This document shows, in pieces, positions 17,667-25,532 of a stretch of 64,000 bases of DNA (position 1 is the first letter of the stretch; the number at the start of each line of letters is the position of its first letter). The stretch comes from Paenibacillus crassostreae. Lineage in GTDB: Bacteria > Bacillota > Bacilli > Paenibacillales > Paenibacillaceae. The notes under the pieces were generated by a model, which had not been told where the DNA came from, searched no databases, and saw only the letters and a list, made by a program, of their open reading frames with translations. The position numbers were made by a program, and so were the translations under genes. Location of the stretch: the NCBI RefSeq assembly GCF_001857945.1, contig NZ_CP017770.1, forward strand, positions 4,464,001 to 4,528,000, read 5' to 3'.

Positions 17667-18695
17667 ATGGATTCGTATAAATCACTGAAAAAACTACATA
17701 TTGGATTACTATTTATCTTTGGTTTCATGATAGTAGTAGCTTGGAAGTCAGGGCTATTCGCAATACTCAATGTGCCTGAGAATATTGCATTGCAATCTTT
17801 TAAGACAATGTTTATTAGTATCGTTCTGGAATCTATCCCTTTTATATTAATTGGAGTCGTGGTCTCATCCATATTACAAATCTTCGTATCGGAGAAATGG
17901 ATCCAGAAGCTTGTTCCAAAGAACCCATTACTAGGCATTATTTATGCATGTGTATTAGGAATTCTTTTTCCTGTATGTGAATGTGGATTGATCCCCATTA
18001 TGAGGAGATTAATTACGAAAGGGATGCCTTTATATGTTGCAGTCGTGTCTATTCTTGTTGGCCCAATTGTTAATCCTGTCGTGTATGTAGCAACCTTCTC
18101 AGCATTCCGTGGAAGACCAGAAATGCTATACGCTCGAATGGGACTGGCTATAGCTGTGGGTACTGTGATTGGGTTAATTGTGTATTTCTTTGTACATCAG
18201 AATCAATTACGTAATAGTAAGTTGACGCTCTATGCTGGAACAAATGAGGGGACTACAGAACATGAACAGCAACATCGTAAGGGGAATAAAATTTTTGCCG
18301 TCTTAGAGCATTCGGGAAGTGAGTTTTTTGAGATGGGGAAATATTTGATGTTGGGTTCAGTCATCACGGCTGCCATTCAGACCTTTGTTCCGAGAGCCGA
18401 ACTTGTTGAGATTGGTCAGGGACCGATGGTGTCCCATATCTTTATGATGGGTTTTGCTTACATCCTGTCGATATGTTCAACATCGGATGCCTTTGTTGCT
18501 GCTTCATTCGTGAATAGTTTCTCTGTAGGCTCTTTATTAACCTTCTTGGTCTTTGGCCCGATGTTGGATTTCAAGAGTACATTGATGTTGCTGTCTGTAT
18601 TTAAAACGAGATTTGTTCTCTTACTGGGTTGCTTAATTATCACTGTTGTCTTAGTAGGTTCATTAATTGTAGAGCGATTTTATTTCGGTTATTAA
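17667..18695 (+). CDS. YcgR-type permease (PF03773, DUF318)
   Basis: A 342-residue integral membrane protein with about eight hydrophobic segments. The family motif FPVCECGLIPIMRRL at residues 101-115 (Cys104-Glu-Cys106) and a second repeat with ICSTSDAFVAASF are typical of the permease family that also contains ArsP. A His-rich loop (EHEQQHRKGN) lies in the middle. ATG 17667 follows AGGAGGA. The next gene is its usual partner YcgQ, and Zur follows, so a role in zinc or another metal complex is likely; transport direction and substrate are not known. Confidence 0.82.
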   Translation: MDSYKSLKKLHIGLLFIFGFMIVVAWKSGLFAILNVPENIALQSFKTMFISIVLESIPFILIGVVVSSILQIFVSEKWIQKLVPKNPLLGIIYACVLGILFPVCECGLIPIMRRLITKGMPLYVAVVSILVGPIVNPVVYVATFSAFRGRPEMLYARMGLAIAVGTVIGLIVYFFVHQNQLRNSKLTLYAGTNEGTTEHEQQHRKGNKIFAVLEHSGSEFFEMGKYLMLGSVITAAIQTFVPRAELVEIGQGPMVSHIFMMGFAYILSICSTSDAFVAASFVNSFSVGSLLTFLVFGPMLDFKSTLMLLSVFKTRFVLLLGCLIITVVLVGSLIVERFYFGY

Positions 18696-18725
18696 GTTAA
18701 CTAACATAGAAAGGATGACTTTAGA

Positions 18726-19637
18726 ATGGAAAAGGAACACTCCAACAAGGCTCATTATTGGATCCGTGCAGTCATCTTATTAGGCTTCACCTTCTATATT
18801 ACTCATCTAGTGAGTACGGGGAATATTATTTATTACATTGCTCCACGCATGACACCCTATGTCAAATATGCCTCGATTCTTTTGTTTGGGATAGCTATTT
18901 TCCAAGTGTATTTAGCGCTTCAGTCAAATAGAGAAGAGAACGAAGAGTCTTGTGATTGCGTACATATACCATCTAGATCTTTGATCGTTAATATAGGAAC
19001 GTATTCATTATTTATATTGCCATTAGTTATGGGGTTCATGATGCCAGATACAGCAATGGGAAGTAGTGTAGCATCGATCAAGGGAATGAATCTAAGTGCG
19101 GATCAATCCTTATTGCAGACTTTGTCTACATCGAAGACACCGAAGACTTCTGCTCCATTATCTGAAGAGGATACAGAACTTACGAAGTTATTTCCATCGG
19201 ATGAATATACAGAAGATTATGCTTTATTAGGAATGAGGTTATATAAGAAAGAAATGATCACGATTGAAGAAGAAGGGTATATGGAGCTCTTAACTTCGAT
19301 TGACCTATATATTGAGAATTTCATTGGCAAAAAAATAAAGATGACAGGATTCGTGTATCGTGAGGATGATATGCTCTCGAATCAGTTTGTGATTTCTAGA
19401 CTTACTATGCAATGTTGTTCTGCGGATACTGCGCCATATGGTATAATGGTGGAATCTGTAGACGCGACTAATTTCGCTGAGGACACATGGGTTGAACTGA
19501 CAGGGACCATTGGTCAGACGACATACAATAGCAACGAAATTATGAAAATAGATGCCATAAGTCTTACACCTACAGATGCTTCGGCAACACCTTATATTTA
19601 TCCGTATTTCGATGATTTCAATCAATTAGGGAATTAA
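18726..19637 (+). CDS. YcgQ-type membrane protein (TIGR03943/DUF1980)
   Basis: A 303-residue protein with four hydrophobic helices in the N-terminal 120 residues (including a Cys pair CDCVHIP in a loop), then a soluble extracytoplasmic domain ending with ISRLTMQCCSADTAPYG, the double-Cys signature of this family. The domain resembles an OB fold (KIKMTGFVYRE, VELTGTIG). It always accompanies the YcgR-type permease, here 30 bases upstream, and is followed by zur after 46 bases. This suggests a zinc-regulated metal-handling pair; biochemical function is unproven. Confidence 0.82.
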   Translation: MEKEHSNKAHYWIRAVILLGFTFYITHLVSTGNIIYYIAPRMTPYVKYASILLFGIAIFQVYLALQSNREENEESCDCVHIPSRSLIVNIGTYSLFILPLVMGFMMPDTAMGSSVASIKGMNLSADQSLLQTLSTSKTPKTSAPLSEEDTELTKLFPSDEYTEDYALLGMRLYKKEMITIEEEGYMELLTSIDLYIENFIGKKIKMTGFVYREDDMLSNQFVISRLTMQCCSADTAPYGIMVESVDATNFAEDTWVELTGTIGQTTYNSNEIMKIDAISLTPTDASATPYIYPYFDDFNQLGN

Positions 19638-19683
19638 TTATTAACTAACAATAAGCAATTTCGATGAGAAAGGAAAGAATAAC

Positions 19684-20148
19684 ATGACAGAGCATGAACA
19701 TGAGCATGAGGATCGTAAATCAAGAGTTAATCAAATGATTCATGTGATGACGACAAGTGGATGGAGAATCACGGAACAACGACGGAAGTTAGCAGAGATA
19801 TTTACGGATGCCAATGGATATTTATCTCCAAAAGATGTGTATGATCAAATGACAGTTCCATATCCAAGTGTAAGCTTTGATACGGTGTATCGAAATTTAC
19901 GATTATTGAGCGAAATGGGTGCTTTAGAACAATTTTATTTCATGGAAGGCGGACTGAAATTTAAAGCAAGATGTTCTACACATCATCACCATCATTTAAT
20001 TTGTGTGAATTGTGAGAAAACATTAACCTTTGATTATTGTCCGATGGAGCAATCCTTGAAATTACCTGGCTCGTTTAAAATAATCAATCATCGATTCGAG
20101 GTATATGGATTATGTGAAGAATGCCAAAAGGAACCTGTTAACTCTTAA
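19684..20148 (+). CDS. zur: Fur-family zinc uptake regulator Zur
   Basis: A 154-residue Fur-family repressor. The winged helix spans residues 20-90 (RITEQRRKLAEIF, then PSVSFDTVYRNLRLL as recognition helix). The regulatory site has HHHHH at 100-104, and the structural zinc is held by Cys107/Cys110 (CVNC) and Cys144/Cys147 (CEEC). The N-terminus HEHEHE may add metal binding. Zur rather than Fur or PerR is called because all flanking genes are zinc-related and Zur-like boxes precede them. The gene ends the YcgRQ operon, so the regulator probably controls itself. Confidence 0.85.
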   Translation: MTEHEHEHEDRKSRVNQMIHVMTTSGWRITEQRRKLAEIFTDANGYLSPKDVYDQMTVPYPSVSFDTVYRNLRLLSEMGALEQFYFMEGGLKFKARCSTHHHHHLICVNCEKTLTFDYCPMEQSLKLPGSFKIINHRFEVYGLCEECQKEPVNS

Positions 20149-20213
20149 TTACATTTGTAAACAAGTATAAACGCCTTCGGCGTCCTTTTAAGGACGGTAA
20201 GTGTTTAAGCGAG

Positions 20214-20257
20214 AAATATAAGAAAGTATAGCGTAAAACTTATACTTTCTTATATTT
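20214..20257. repeat. Perfect 17-bp inverted repeat (hairpin)
   Basis: AAATATAAGAAAGTATA (20214-20230) and its exact complement (20241-20257) flank GCGTAAAACT. It lies between zur and the convergent GTPase gene, just before a second perfect hairpin. It may be part of a double bidirectional terminator. Confidence 0.8.
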
Positions 20258-20262
20258 GAGAC

Positions 20263-20296
20263 AAAGAAGAAGCCCTCTGTGTGGGGCTTCTTCTTT
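20263..20296. terminator. Bidirectional terminator between zur and the CobW-type GTPase
   Basis: AAAGAAGAAGCCC (20263-20275) pairs perfectly with GGGCTTCTTCTTT (20284-20296). The A-rich left arm and T-rich right arm suit both strands, as expected between convergent genes. Confidence 0.85.
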
Positions 20297-20305
20297 ATTT
20301 CTATA

Positions 20306-21313
20306 TTAGATGGATTTCCAATCGGATAAGATACGATCAATGTCTAATTCGATACCAATAATTACGATGTAAGCATCACCTAAGTAGGATGTTTCCTCCC
20401 AATAAGTGCGTTTACCAGCATGTTGCATTAATAGTGTTTTATTTTGATTAGATAAATACATATAACCCTTGGCTCGCAGCAATTTATCTTTCCATCGTTG
20501 AAGGAATCGTTCAATGTTCTCTTGTGTTACTGCCGTTCGTGATTCAATAGGTAACGTTAATGACTGAACACGAGCGAAAGAGCGGTATTCTTCAGCATGA
20601 GAGTCATTCACCCGTGATACAGTTGATTTAGCTTGGCTTAGTGACGCCGGATTTATCATACGGAATCGTTGGATATTTACCTTTTGTTCACCTGTTGATT
20701 TCACAATGCCAGAAAGAATAGAAGTATGGTCCACCCGGCTATGTGTAGCAAAAGTAATAAGCGCATTTTCATTATGTTTCATAATCATATTCTTTACTTT
20801 CCGCAGATGCGATTCTTTGACAAGATCGGTTTTATTTACAATAATCTGATCAGCTACTTCGATTTGTCTTCGTAGTGTCTGTACAAGTTGTTTATCTGAT
20901 GAGAATACACTGTTATAATCCAATACATTCTCAGCATCCAATACGGTGACGATCTGCTTCAAAGACATATGTTGTATGAGTCCAGGTTCAGTAATCGCGT
21001 CTGCGATTTCTTCCGGATTAGCTACTCCCGTTAGTTCTATGAGTATAACATCTGGCTTACTTTTAAGAAGGGTAGTTAGACTGGAAATGAGCTCACTTTT
21101 TTTACTGCAACATACACAACCATCCAAAAGCTTCTCCATCGTCTCCCCACTATGCTCGTCCAAAATGATTCCATCTACATCTGATTTACCTAGTTCATTC
21201 ATTAAGATCCCGGGCTGCAAATATCGAGATCTAATTTCTTTCAGTAGATGTAGCAGGTACGTCGTTTTGCCACTCCCCAGAAAACCACTTATAACAATGA
21301 CTGGAATCCTCAA
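20306..21313 (-). CDS. CobW/ZNG1-family zinc-associated GTPase (YciC-like)
   Basis: A 335-residue G3E GTPase. The P-loop is GFLGSGKTT (residues 10-18), the zinc motif GCVCC has Cys66, Cys68 and Cys69, and NKTD (160-163) gives guanine specificity; a C-terminal CobW_C domain follows. Such proteins hand zinc to client enzymes under limitation and in B. subtilis (YciC) are repressed by Zur. The start is TTG at 21311-21313, with AAGGAGG seven bases upstream. It is divergent from znuCBA and shares a 350-base region with several Zur-like boxes. Zinc rather than cobalt or nitrile-hydratase duty is inferred from the neighbours. Confidence 0.85.
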   Translation of the reverse strand: MRIPVIVISGFLGSGKTTYLLHLLKEIRSRYLQPGILMNELGKSDVDGIILDEHSGETMEKLLDGCVCCSKKSELISSLTTLLKSKPDVILIELTGVANPEEIADAITEPGLIQHMSLKQIVTVLDAENVLDYNSVFSSDKQLVQTLRRQIEVADQIIVNKTDLVKESHLRKVKNMIMKHNENALITFATHSRVDHTSILSGIVKSTGEQKVNIQRFRMINPASLSQAKSTVSRVNDSHAEEYRSFARVQSLTLPIESRTAVTQENIERFLQRWKDKLLRAKGYMYLSNQNKTLLMQHAGKRTYWEETSYLGDAYIVIIGIELDIDRILSDWKSI

Positions 21314-21382
21314 TCGATAACCTCCTTATATACTTCATGTAATAGATGGATATTCATATGGTGAAGATATGATGCCATTCAG

Positions 21383-21397
21383 GAGTAATTTTTACGT
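21383..21397 (-). promoter_or_regulatory. Zur-box-like site near the GTPase gene
   Basis: GAGTAATTTTTACGT matches the Zur core TCGTAATNATTACGA at about 10 of 14 informative positions. It lies about 70 bases upstream of the GTPase start, where a repressor site would be expected. This is the weakest of the four. Confidence 0.4.
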
Positions 21398-21497
21398 AAA
21401 AGTAACGACCGCTACGCTTCAACAAGACAAATTCATTTTAGCCTAAAAAATTATTTTGCTATTGACTAAAAAAAAGGTAACTGCTAAACTACTTTAA

Positions 21498-21512
21498 GTG
21501 TAATGATTACGA
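21498..21512. promoter_or_regulatory. Zur box in the GTPase/znuC divergent region
   Basis: GTGTAATGATTACGA matches the B. subtilis Zur core TCGTAATNATTACGA at 12 of 14 informative positions, with a perfect central GTAATnATTAC. It lies 150 bases before znuC and 185 before the GTPase start, between the two divergent units. Confidence 0.72.
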
Positions 21513-21566
21513 ATAAATAATTGTCTGCGTATTAGTTTTTAGATTCTCTTTTTATTTAATCTATTA

Positions 21567-21581
21567 TCGTAAAAATTACTA
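21567..21581 (+). promoter_or_regulatory. Zur-box-like site upstream of znuC
   Basis: TCGTAAAAATTACTA matches the Zur core TCGTAATNATTACGA at 12 of 14 informative positions and lies 80 bases before znuC, close to where its promoter should be. Confidence 0.6.
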
Positions 21582-21661
21582 ATTAATACTACAGATATAT
21601 TAGGATCATGAGTTTGGTTTATCTGTTGATTCATGATTATTCAGAAGGGAAGAGTTAGTTC

Positions 21662-22369
21662 ATGATAGTTGCGTCATTAGAAGAAGTTGTATTTGGATAT
21701 AGTGATGTTCCTTGTATTGAGGATGCCAGTATGGATGTTCACTCTGGAGAATTTGTTGCGGTAACAGGCCCAAATGGAGCATCCAAAACTACATTGCTAA
21801 AACTTATGCTTGGACTGTTACAACCATGGGAAGGGAAGGTTCATCTAGCTGCTACAAATACTGAGGGAAGAAAACTTGTTGTAGGGTATGTGCCACAGCA
21901 GATTGCATCATTTAATGCTGGATTTCCTAGTACGATTATGGAATTTGTCCGATCTGGTAGATTTGTTCGAGGATCTTGGTTACGAAGATTAAACACAGAA
22001 GACCATGAATGGACTGAACAAGTATTACGTCAAGTTGGTATGTGGCAACATAGACATCGAAAAATAGGAGAGTTATCTGGCGGGCAGAAACAACGAATTT
22101 GTATTGCAAGAGCCCTCGCTCAAGAATCTGATCTACTCATTCTAGATGAACCAACAACTGGAATGGATTTGGAGAGCCGAATTGGGTTCTATGAATTGAT
22201 GCATCGTCTAGTGAAAGACCAAGGTAAGACCGTGATTATGGTTACGCATGGACTTTCAGAAGTGAATGATTATTTGGACCGAATTATCGAGCTTGAACGG
22301 AAGGAGGAAGGAGGATGGAAATGCTGCACTATGACTTCATGCAGCGGGCATTTTGTGCCGGTGGGCTAA
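21662..22369 (+). CDS. znuC: Zinc ABC transporter ATP-binding protein
   Basis: A 235-residue ABC ATPase: Walker A GPNGASKT at residues 36-43, signature LSGGQKQR at 138-145 and Walker B LLILDEPT at 158-165. The Walker A has Ser in place of the usual Gly just before the Lys (GASKT). From family knowledge, Ser or Ala is also seen in AdcC/ZnuC proteins of Firmicutes, so this is not evidence of inactivation. AAGGGAAG lies about nine bases before the ATG. The following permease gene overlaps by 55 bases. Together with ZnuB and ZnuA it imports zinc. Confidence 0.88.
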   Translation: MIVASLEEVVFGYSDVPCIEDASMDVHSGEFVAVTGPNGASKTTLLKLMLGLLQPWEGKVHLAATNTEGRKLVVGYVPQQIASFNAGFPSTIMEFVRSGRFVRGSWLRRLNTEDHEWTEQVLRQVGMWQHRHRKIGELSGGQKQRICIARALAQESDLLILDEPTTGMDLESRIGFYELMHRLVKDQGKTVIMVTHGLSEVNDYLDRIIELERKEEGGWKCCTMTSCSGHFVPVG

Positions 22370-23124
22370 TAGCTCTGATCGCCTCAGTATTGGGTGTATA
22401 TCTGATGTTGAGACGTCAAGCGTTGATGGCGGATATGTTATCACATGTTTCATTAGCTGGTGTTGCAGCAGGAGTCTTCTTTAATATCAATCCAACATTA
22501 ACAGGTTTCGTTGTGGCAGTGATTGGAGCAGTTGCTGTGGAAGTCGTGCGAAAATTCTATACAACATATAGTGAAGTTTCGATAGCCATCATTATGATTG
22601 GTGGGTTATCGTTGGCTGTTGTACTTATGAGTATGAACACAGGTGTTAGCAAGAGTTTCACATCCTACTTGTTCGGCTCAGTCGTTGCAGTATCACAAAC
22701 CGAACTATGGTTGATGGTATTCGTAGCTTTGATCGGTGGGGTATTCTTTTATCTATTCAGGCGACCTCTATATCAAATGACATTTGATGAAGAAACCGCC
22801 AAGTCAGCAGGGTTACCCGTTCAATGGTTATCCTTAGGATTCAGTATTATGACAGGAATGATCGTTGCAGCAGCTATGCCCATAGTCGGTGTTCTCTTGG
22901 TGTCTTCTTTAATTGTTCTTCCTGCAGCTCTAGCGATTCGCATTGCACGCAGTTTTAATACTGCACTCATCATCTCGATGGTGATTGGATTGATTGGTGT
23001 TTTTTCTGGCCTAACTGCTTCTTATGAACTGGGTACACCACCTGGTGGAACGATCGCGTTGTTGTTATTCATGATACTTATTATAGGAATTATGGTGAAG
23101 AAAATCGTTAGAAAGATACATTAA
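22315..23124 (+). CDS. znuB: Zinc ABC transporter permease
   Basis: A 269-residue ABC-3 family membrane protein with eight to nine hydrophobic helices. Conserved family sequences include MLRRQALMADMLSHVSLAGVA and VGVLLVSSLIVLPAALAIRIA. AAGGAGG at 22301-22307 is seven bases before ATG 22315, so the start lies inside the 3' end of znuC and translation is coupled. It forms the zinc channel with ZnuC and ZnuA. Confidence 0.9.
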   Translation: MEMLHYDFMQRAFCAGGLIALIASVLGVYLMLRRQALMADMLSHVSLAGVAAGVFFNINPTLTGFVVAVIGAVAVEVVRKFYTTYSEVSIAIIMIGGLSLAVVLMSMNTGVSKSFTSYLFGSVVAVSQTELWLMVFVALIGGVFFYLFRRPLYQMTFDEETAKSAGLPVQWLSLGFSIMTGMIVAAAMPIVGVLLVSSLIVLPAALAIRIARSFNTALIISMVIGLIGVFSGLTASYELGTPPGGTIALLLFMILIIGIMVKKIVRKIH

Positions 23125-23143
23125 TTATAAAGGGGAAATGAAA

Positions 23144-24211
23144 ATGAAATCATATTATAAAATATCACTCGTATTCGTAGCATTAGCAGCAATTCTTGTC
23201 ACAGGATGTGGAAAAAACAATGTGGTCTCAACCAATGCATCGAATAATGCTTCAACGTCTGAGGGTACAGTTCAATCTGAGCAGAAATTGAAGGTCGTGA
23301 CATCCTTTTATCCGATGTATGAATTTAGTAAACAGGTAGCAGGGGATCATGCAGAAGTGGTTGTTCTTGTTCCAACAGGAACAGAACCCCATGACTGGGA
23401 ACCAAGTGCGAAAGATATGGCACTCGTATCGGATGCAGATATTTTTGTATATAACGGGATTGTTGAGGAATGGGCAGATAAGGCACTAGAGAGTGCTTCT
23501 AATGATAAACGTATTGTGGTTGAAGCAAGCCATGGTATTGATCTGATGGAAGGCGAAGCTCATGACCACGGAGATGGTGAAGAAGCACATGAACATGAGG
23601 AAGGAGAAGTCCATGCGGATGAGGAAGCCCATGATCATGAAGAGGGAGAAGTCCATACTCATGAAGAAGCACATGAACATGAGCATATCCTAGACCCACA
23701 TGTGTGGTTGAGTCCAGTCCTAGCTCAGAAACAAGTAACTGCAATACTTGATGCGTTTGTCAAAGCTGATCCTGCTAATGAAGAAGACTATAGGAAAAAT
23801 GCAGAGGCATATATAGCACAGCTTCAACAACTAGATGAAGAATTCGAAGCGGGGTTAAAGGATATTAAGTCAAAAGAATTTGTCACTCAACACGCAGCAT
23901 TTGGATATTTAGCTAAGGAGTATGGATTAACACAAGTTGCGATTGCAGGTCTTTCTCCTGAAGAAGAACCATCTCCGGATAAGATGGTAGATATCGTAAA
24001 ATTTGCGAAAGAACATAACGTAACAACGATATTCTTCGAAACACTAGCAGATCCCAAAGTAGCAGATACAATAGCTAAAGAGATGGGTGTAAGGACAGAT
24101 GTTCTGAACCCGATTGAAGGGTTAACGAAAGACGAAACAGATGAACAAATGGATTATATTTCAGTGATGAAGAAGAATCTTGAGGGTCTGATTATTGCTT
24201 TAAATGGGTAG
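23144..24211 (+). CDS. znuA: Zinc-binding lipoprotein ZnuA
   Basis: A 355-residue solute-binding lipoprotein. The signal peptide ends in ILVTGC, so Cys22 is lipidated. Zinc ligands expected for the cluster A-I family are His83 (EPHDW), His186 (DPHVWL), the His of TQHAAFGY and an acidic residue near LADP. Between them, residues 139-181 form a His/Asp/Glu-rich loop with repeated AH-D/E-H-EEGEVH units, typical of zinc rather than manganese binders. ATG 23144 is eight bases after AAGGGGA; an ATG at 23138 overlaps it. It is the last gene of the znuCBA operon. Confidence 0.92.
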   Translation: MKSYYKISLVFVALAAILVTGCGKNNVVSTNASNNASTSEGTVQSEQKLKVVTSFYPMYEFSKQVAGDHAEVVVLVPTGTEPHDWEPSAKDMALVSDADIFVYNGIVEEWADKALESASNDKRIVVEASHGIDLMEGEAHDHGDGEEAHEHEEGEVHADEEAHDHEEGEVHTHEEAHEHEHILDPHVWLSPVLAQKQVTAILDAFVKADPANEEDYRKNAEAYIAQLQQLDEEFEAGLKDIKSKEFVTQHAAFGYLAKEYGLTQVAIAGLSPEEEPSPDKMVDIVKFAKEHNVTTIFFETLADPKVADTIAKEMGVRTDVLNPIEGLTKDETDEQMDYISVMKKNLEGLIIALNG

Positions 24212-24238
24212 ATTCCCCACGGTCGTATGCAATAATCA

Positions 24239-24772
24239 TCACTCATTGCTAAATAAGGTTTGTCTTTCCAGATCTAAAAGCAGTGTCTTCATTTCTAATC
24301 CGCCACGATAGCCGGTTAATGATCCATTCTTTCCTACTACACGATGACATGGCACGGTGATTAATACTGGATTAGCCCCAATCGCCGCCCCTACAGCCCG
24401 AACAGCTGCTGGTTTATTTATCTCATTTGCAATGTCGGAATAGGACTTAGTCTGCCCGTATGGAATTTCACAAAGTGCGTTCCAGACTGCGAGCTGGAAC
24501 GCTGTTCCATTGTATTCAAATGGAACAGTAAAAGTTTTTCGTTTTCCTTCTAGATACTGGGTGATTTCAATCGCATAGGGTTCAAGCTTTGCATCATCTG
24601 CAACAAGGGGACTTCCCGTAAAGCGTTTCTTAGCCCATTCGGACAATTCCTCGAATGGTTTGTTCTGTGAACCGACAAATACAAGTCCCTTAGATGTTGA
24701 AGCTATATAAATATTCAACTCATTAAACTTTAGCAAAGACCAATATAGTGTTGGTTTATTCTTTGATTCCAT
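24239..24772 (-). CDS. ogt: Methylated-DNA-protein-cysteine methyltransferase
   Basis: A 177-residue suicide DNA-repair protein that moves the methyl group from O6-methylguanine to its own cysteine. The active site PCHRV is at 141-145 with acceptor Cys142, preceded by the helix-turn-helix with YGQTKSYSDIA and the Arg finger AVRAVG. GGAGGAATTGTAAC precedes the ATG. It follows the AdaA gene after a single base, as in the B. subtilis adaA-adaB operon, so it is the AdaB equivalent. Confidence 0.92.
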   Translation of the reverse strand: MESKNKPTLYWSLLKFNELNIYIASTSKGLVFVGSQNKPFEELSEWAKKRFTGSPLVADDAKLEPYAIEITQYLEGKRKTFTVPFEYNGTAFQLAVWNALCEIPYGQTKSYSDIANEINKPAAVRAVGAAIGANPVLITVPCHRVVGKNGSLTGYRGGLEMKTLLLDLERQTLFSNE

Positions 24773-24773
24773 G

Positions 24774-25403
24774 TTACAATTCCTCCATTTTACTCATTTG
24801 ACGAAGCCGACGATATTGTGCTGGTGTATGTCCGGTTTTCTTTTTAAACAAAGTAATAAAATAGGGCGTGTTAGGTATACCTACACAAATGGAGATTTCC
24901 GCAAGAGCTTTATTTGTTTGAATTAAATATTTTTTAGCCGTGTTTACTCTTACTTGTTGTATATACTCAACTGGCGTGATGCCTTTAATTTTTTTAAACG
25001 TTCGATGCATATGATAGGGACTCCCATGAGCAATAGTTGCTAACGTTTCTAGAGTTAATTTTTCTGTGTAATTCTTATCAATGTATTCAGTGATAAGAGC
25101 AACCCACTCACTATCTGGCAGTTTCTCATTAGTAGGCTTGCAACGTTTACAAGGGCGAAAGTTTGCATTGAGAGCTTGTTCTGCTATTAGAAAAATACGT
25201 ACATTTTCCTTTTTCGGAACGCGAGATTTGCATGACGGTTTACAGAAGATCCCCGTGGTCCTTACAGCATAGAAAAATTGATTATTGTACGAAGTATCAT
25301 TGTCAATAATTGCTTGCCATTTTTCATTTGTCATCATGTCCACATCATTCAAAATTCCATGATTATGACTCTCTTGAAATCCATTACTGATACTATACGG
25401 CAT
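24774..25403 (-). CDS. adaA: Ada-type methylphosphotriester sensor and AraC-like activator
   Basis: A 209-residue protein with an N-terminal Ada zinc domain (Cys54, Cys58, Cys85, Cys88; GIFCKPSC and PCKRC) and a C-terminal AraC/XylS DNA-binding domain with two helix-turn-helix motifs (LATIAHGSPYHMHRTFKKI; ALAEISICVGIPNTPYFITLF). Transfer of a methyl group to Cys54 from a DNA phosphotriester turns it into an activator of the repair genes. AAGGAGAGGTG precedes the ATG. It heads an operon with ogt and is divergent from alkA, so the shared 130-base spacer is the likely Ada operator region. Confidence 0.9.
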   Translation of the reverse strand: MPYSISNGFQESHNHGILNDVDMMTNEKWQAIIDNDTSYNNQFFYAVRTTGIFCKPSCKSRVPKKENVRIFLIAEQALNANFRPCKRCKPTNEKLPDSEWVALITEYIDKNYTEKLTLETLATIAHGSPYHMHRTFKKIKGITPVEYIQQVRVNTAKKYLIQTNKALAEISICVGIPNTPYFITLFKKKTGHTPAQYRRLRQMSKMEEL

Positions 25404-25532
25404 TAATTCACCTCTCCTTACATTATATCCTTTATTATCTCAGAACGAATGATTCTAGGGATGAAACAGCAAGATAACAAAATTAATCAAGATTATTATA
25501 TGATAAAGTATAAACAAGAGGTGGATGAAAAA

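Noticed and set aside
23486..23744. Minus-strand frames rich in Met/Phe or His/Leu
   Set aside because: They are antisense translations of the repetitive His-acidic loop of znuA and have no start signals.
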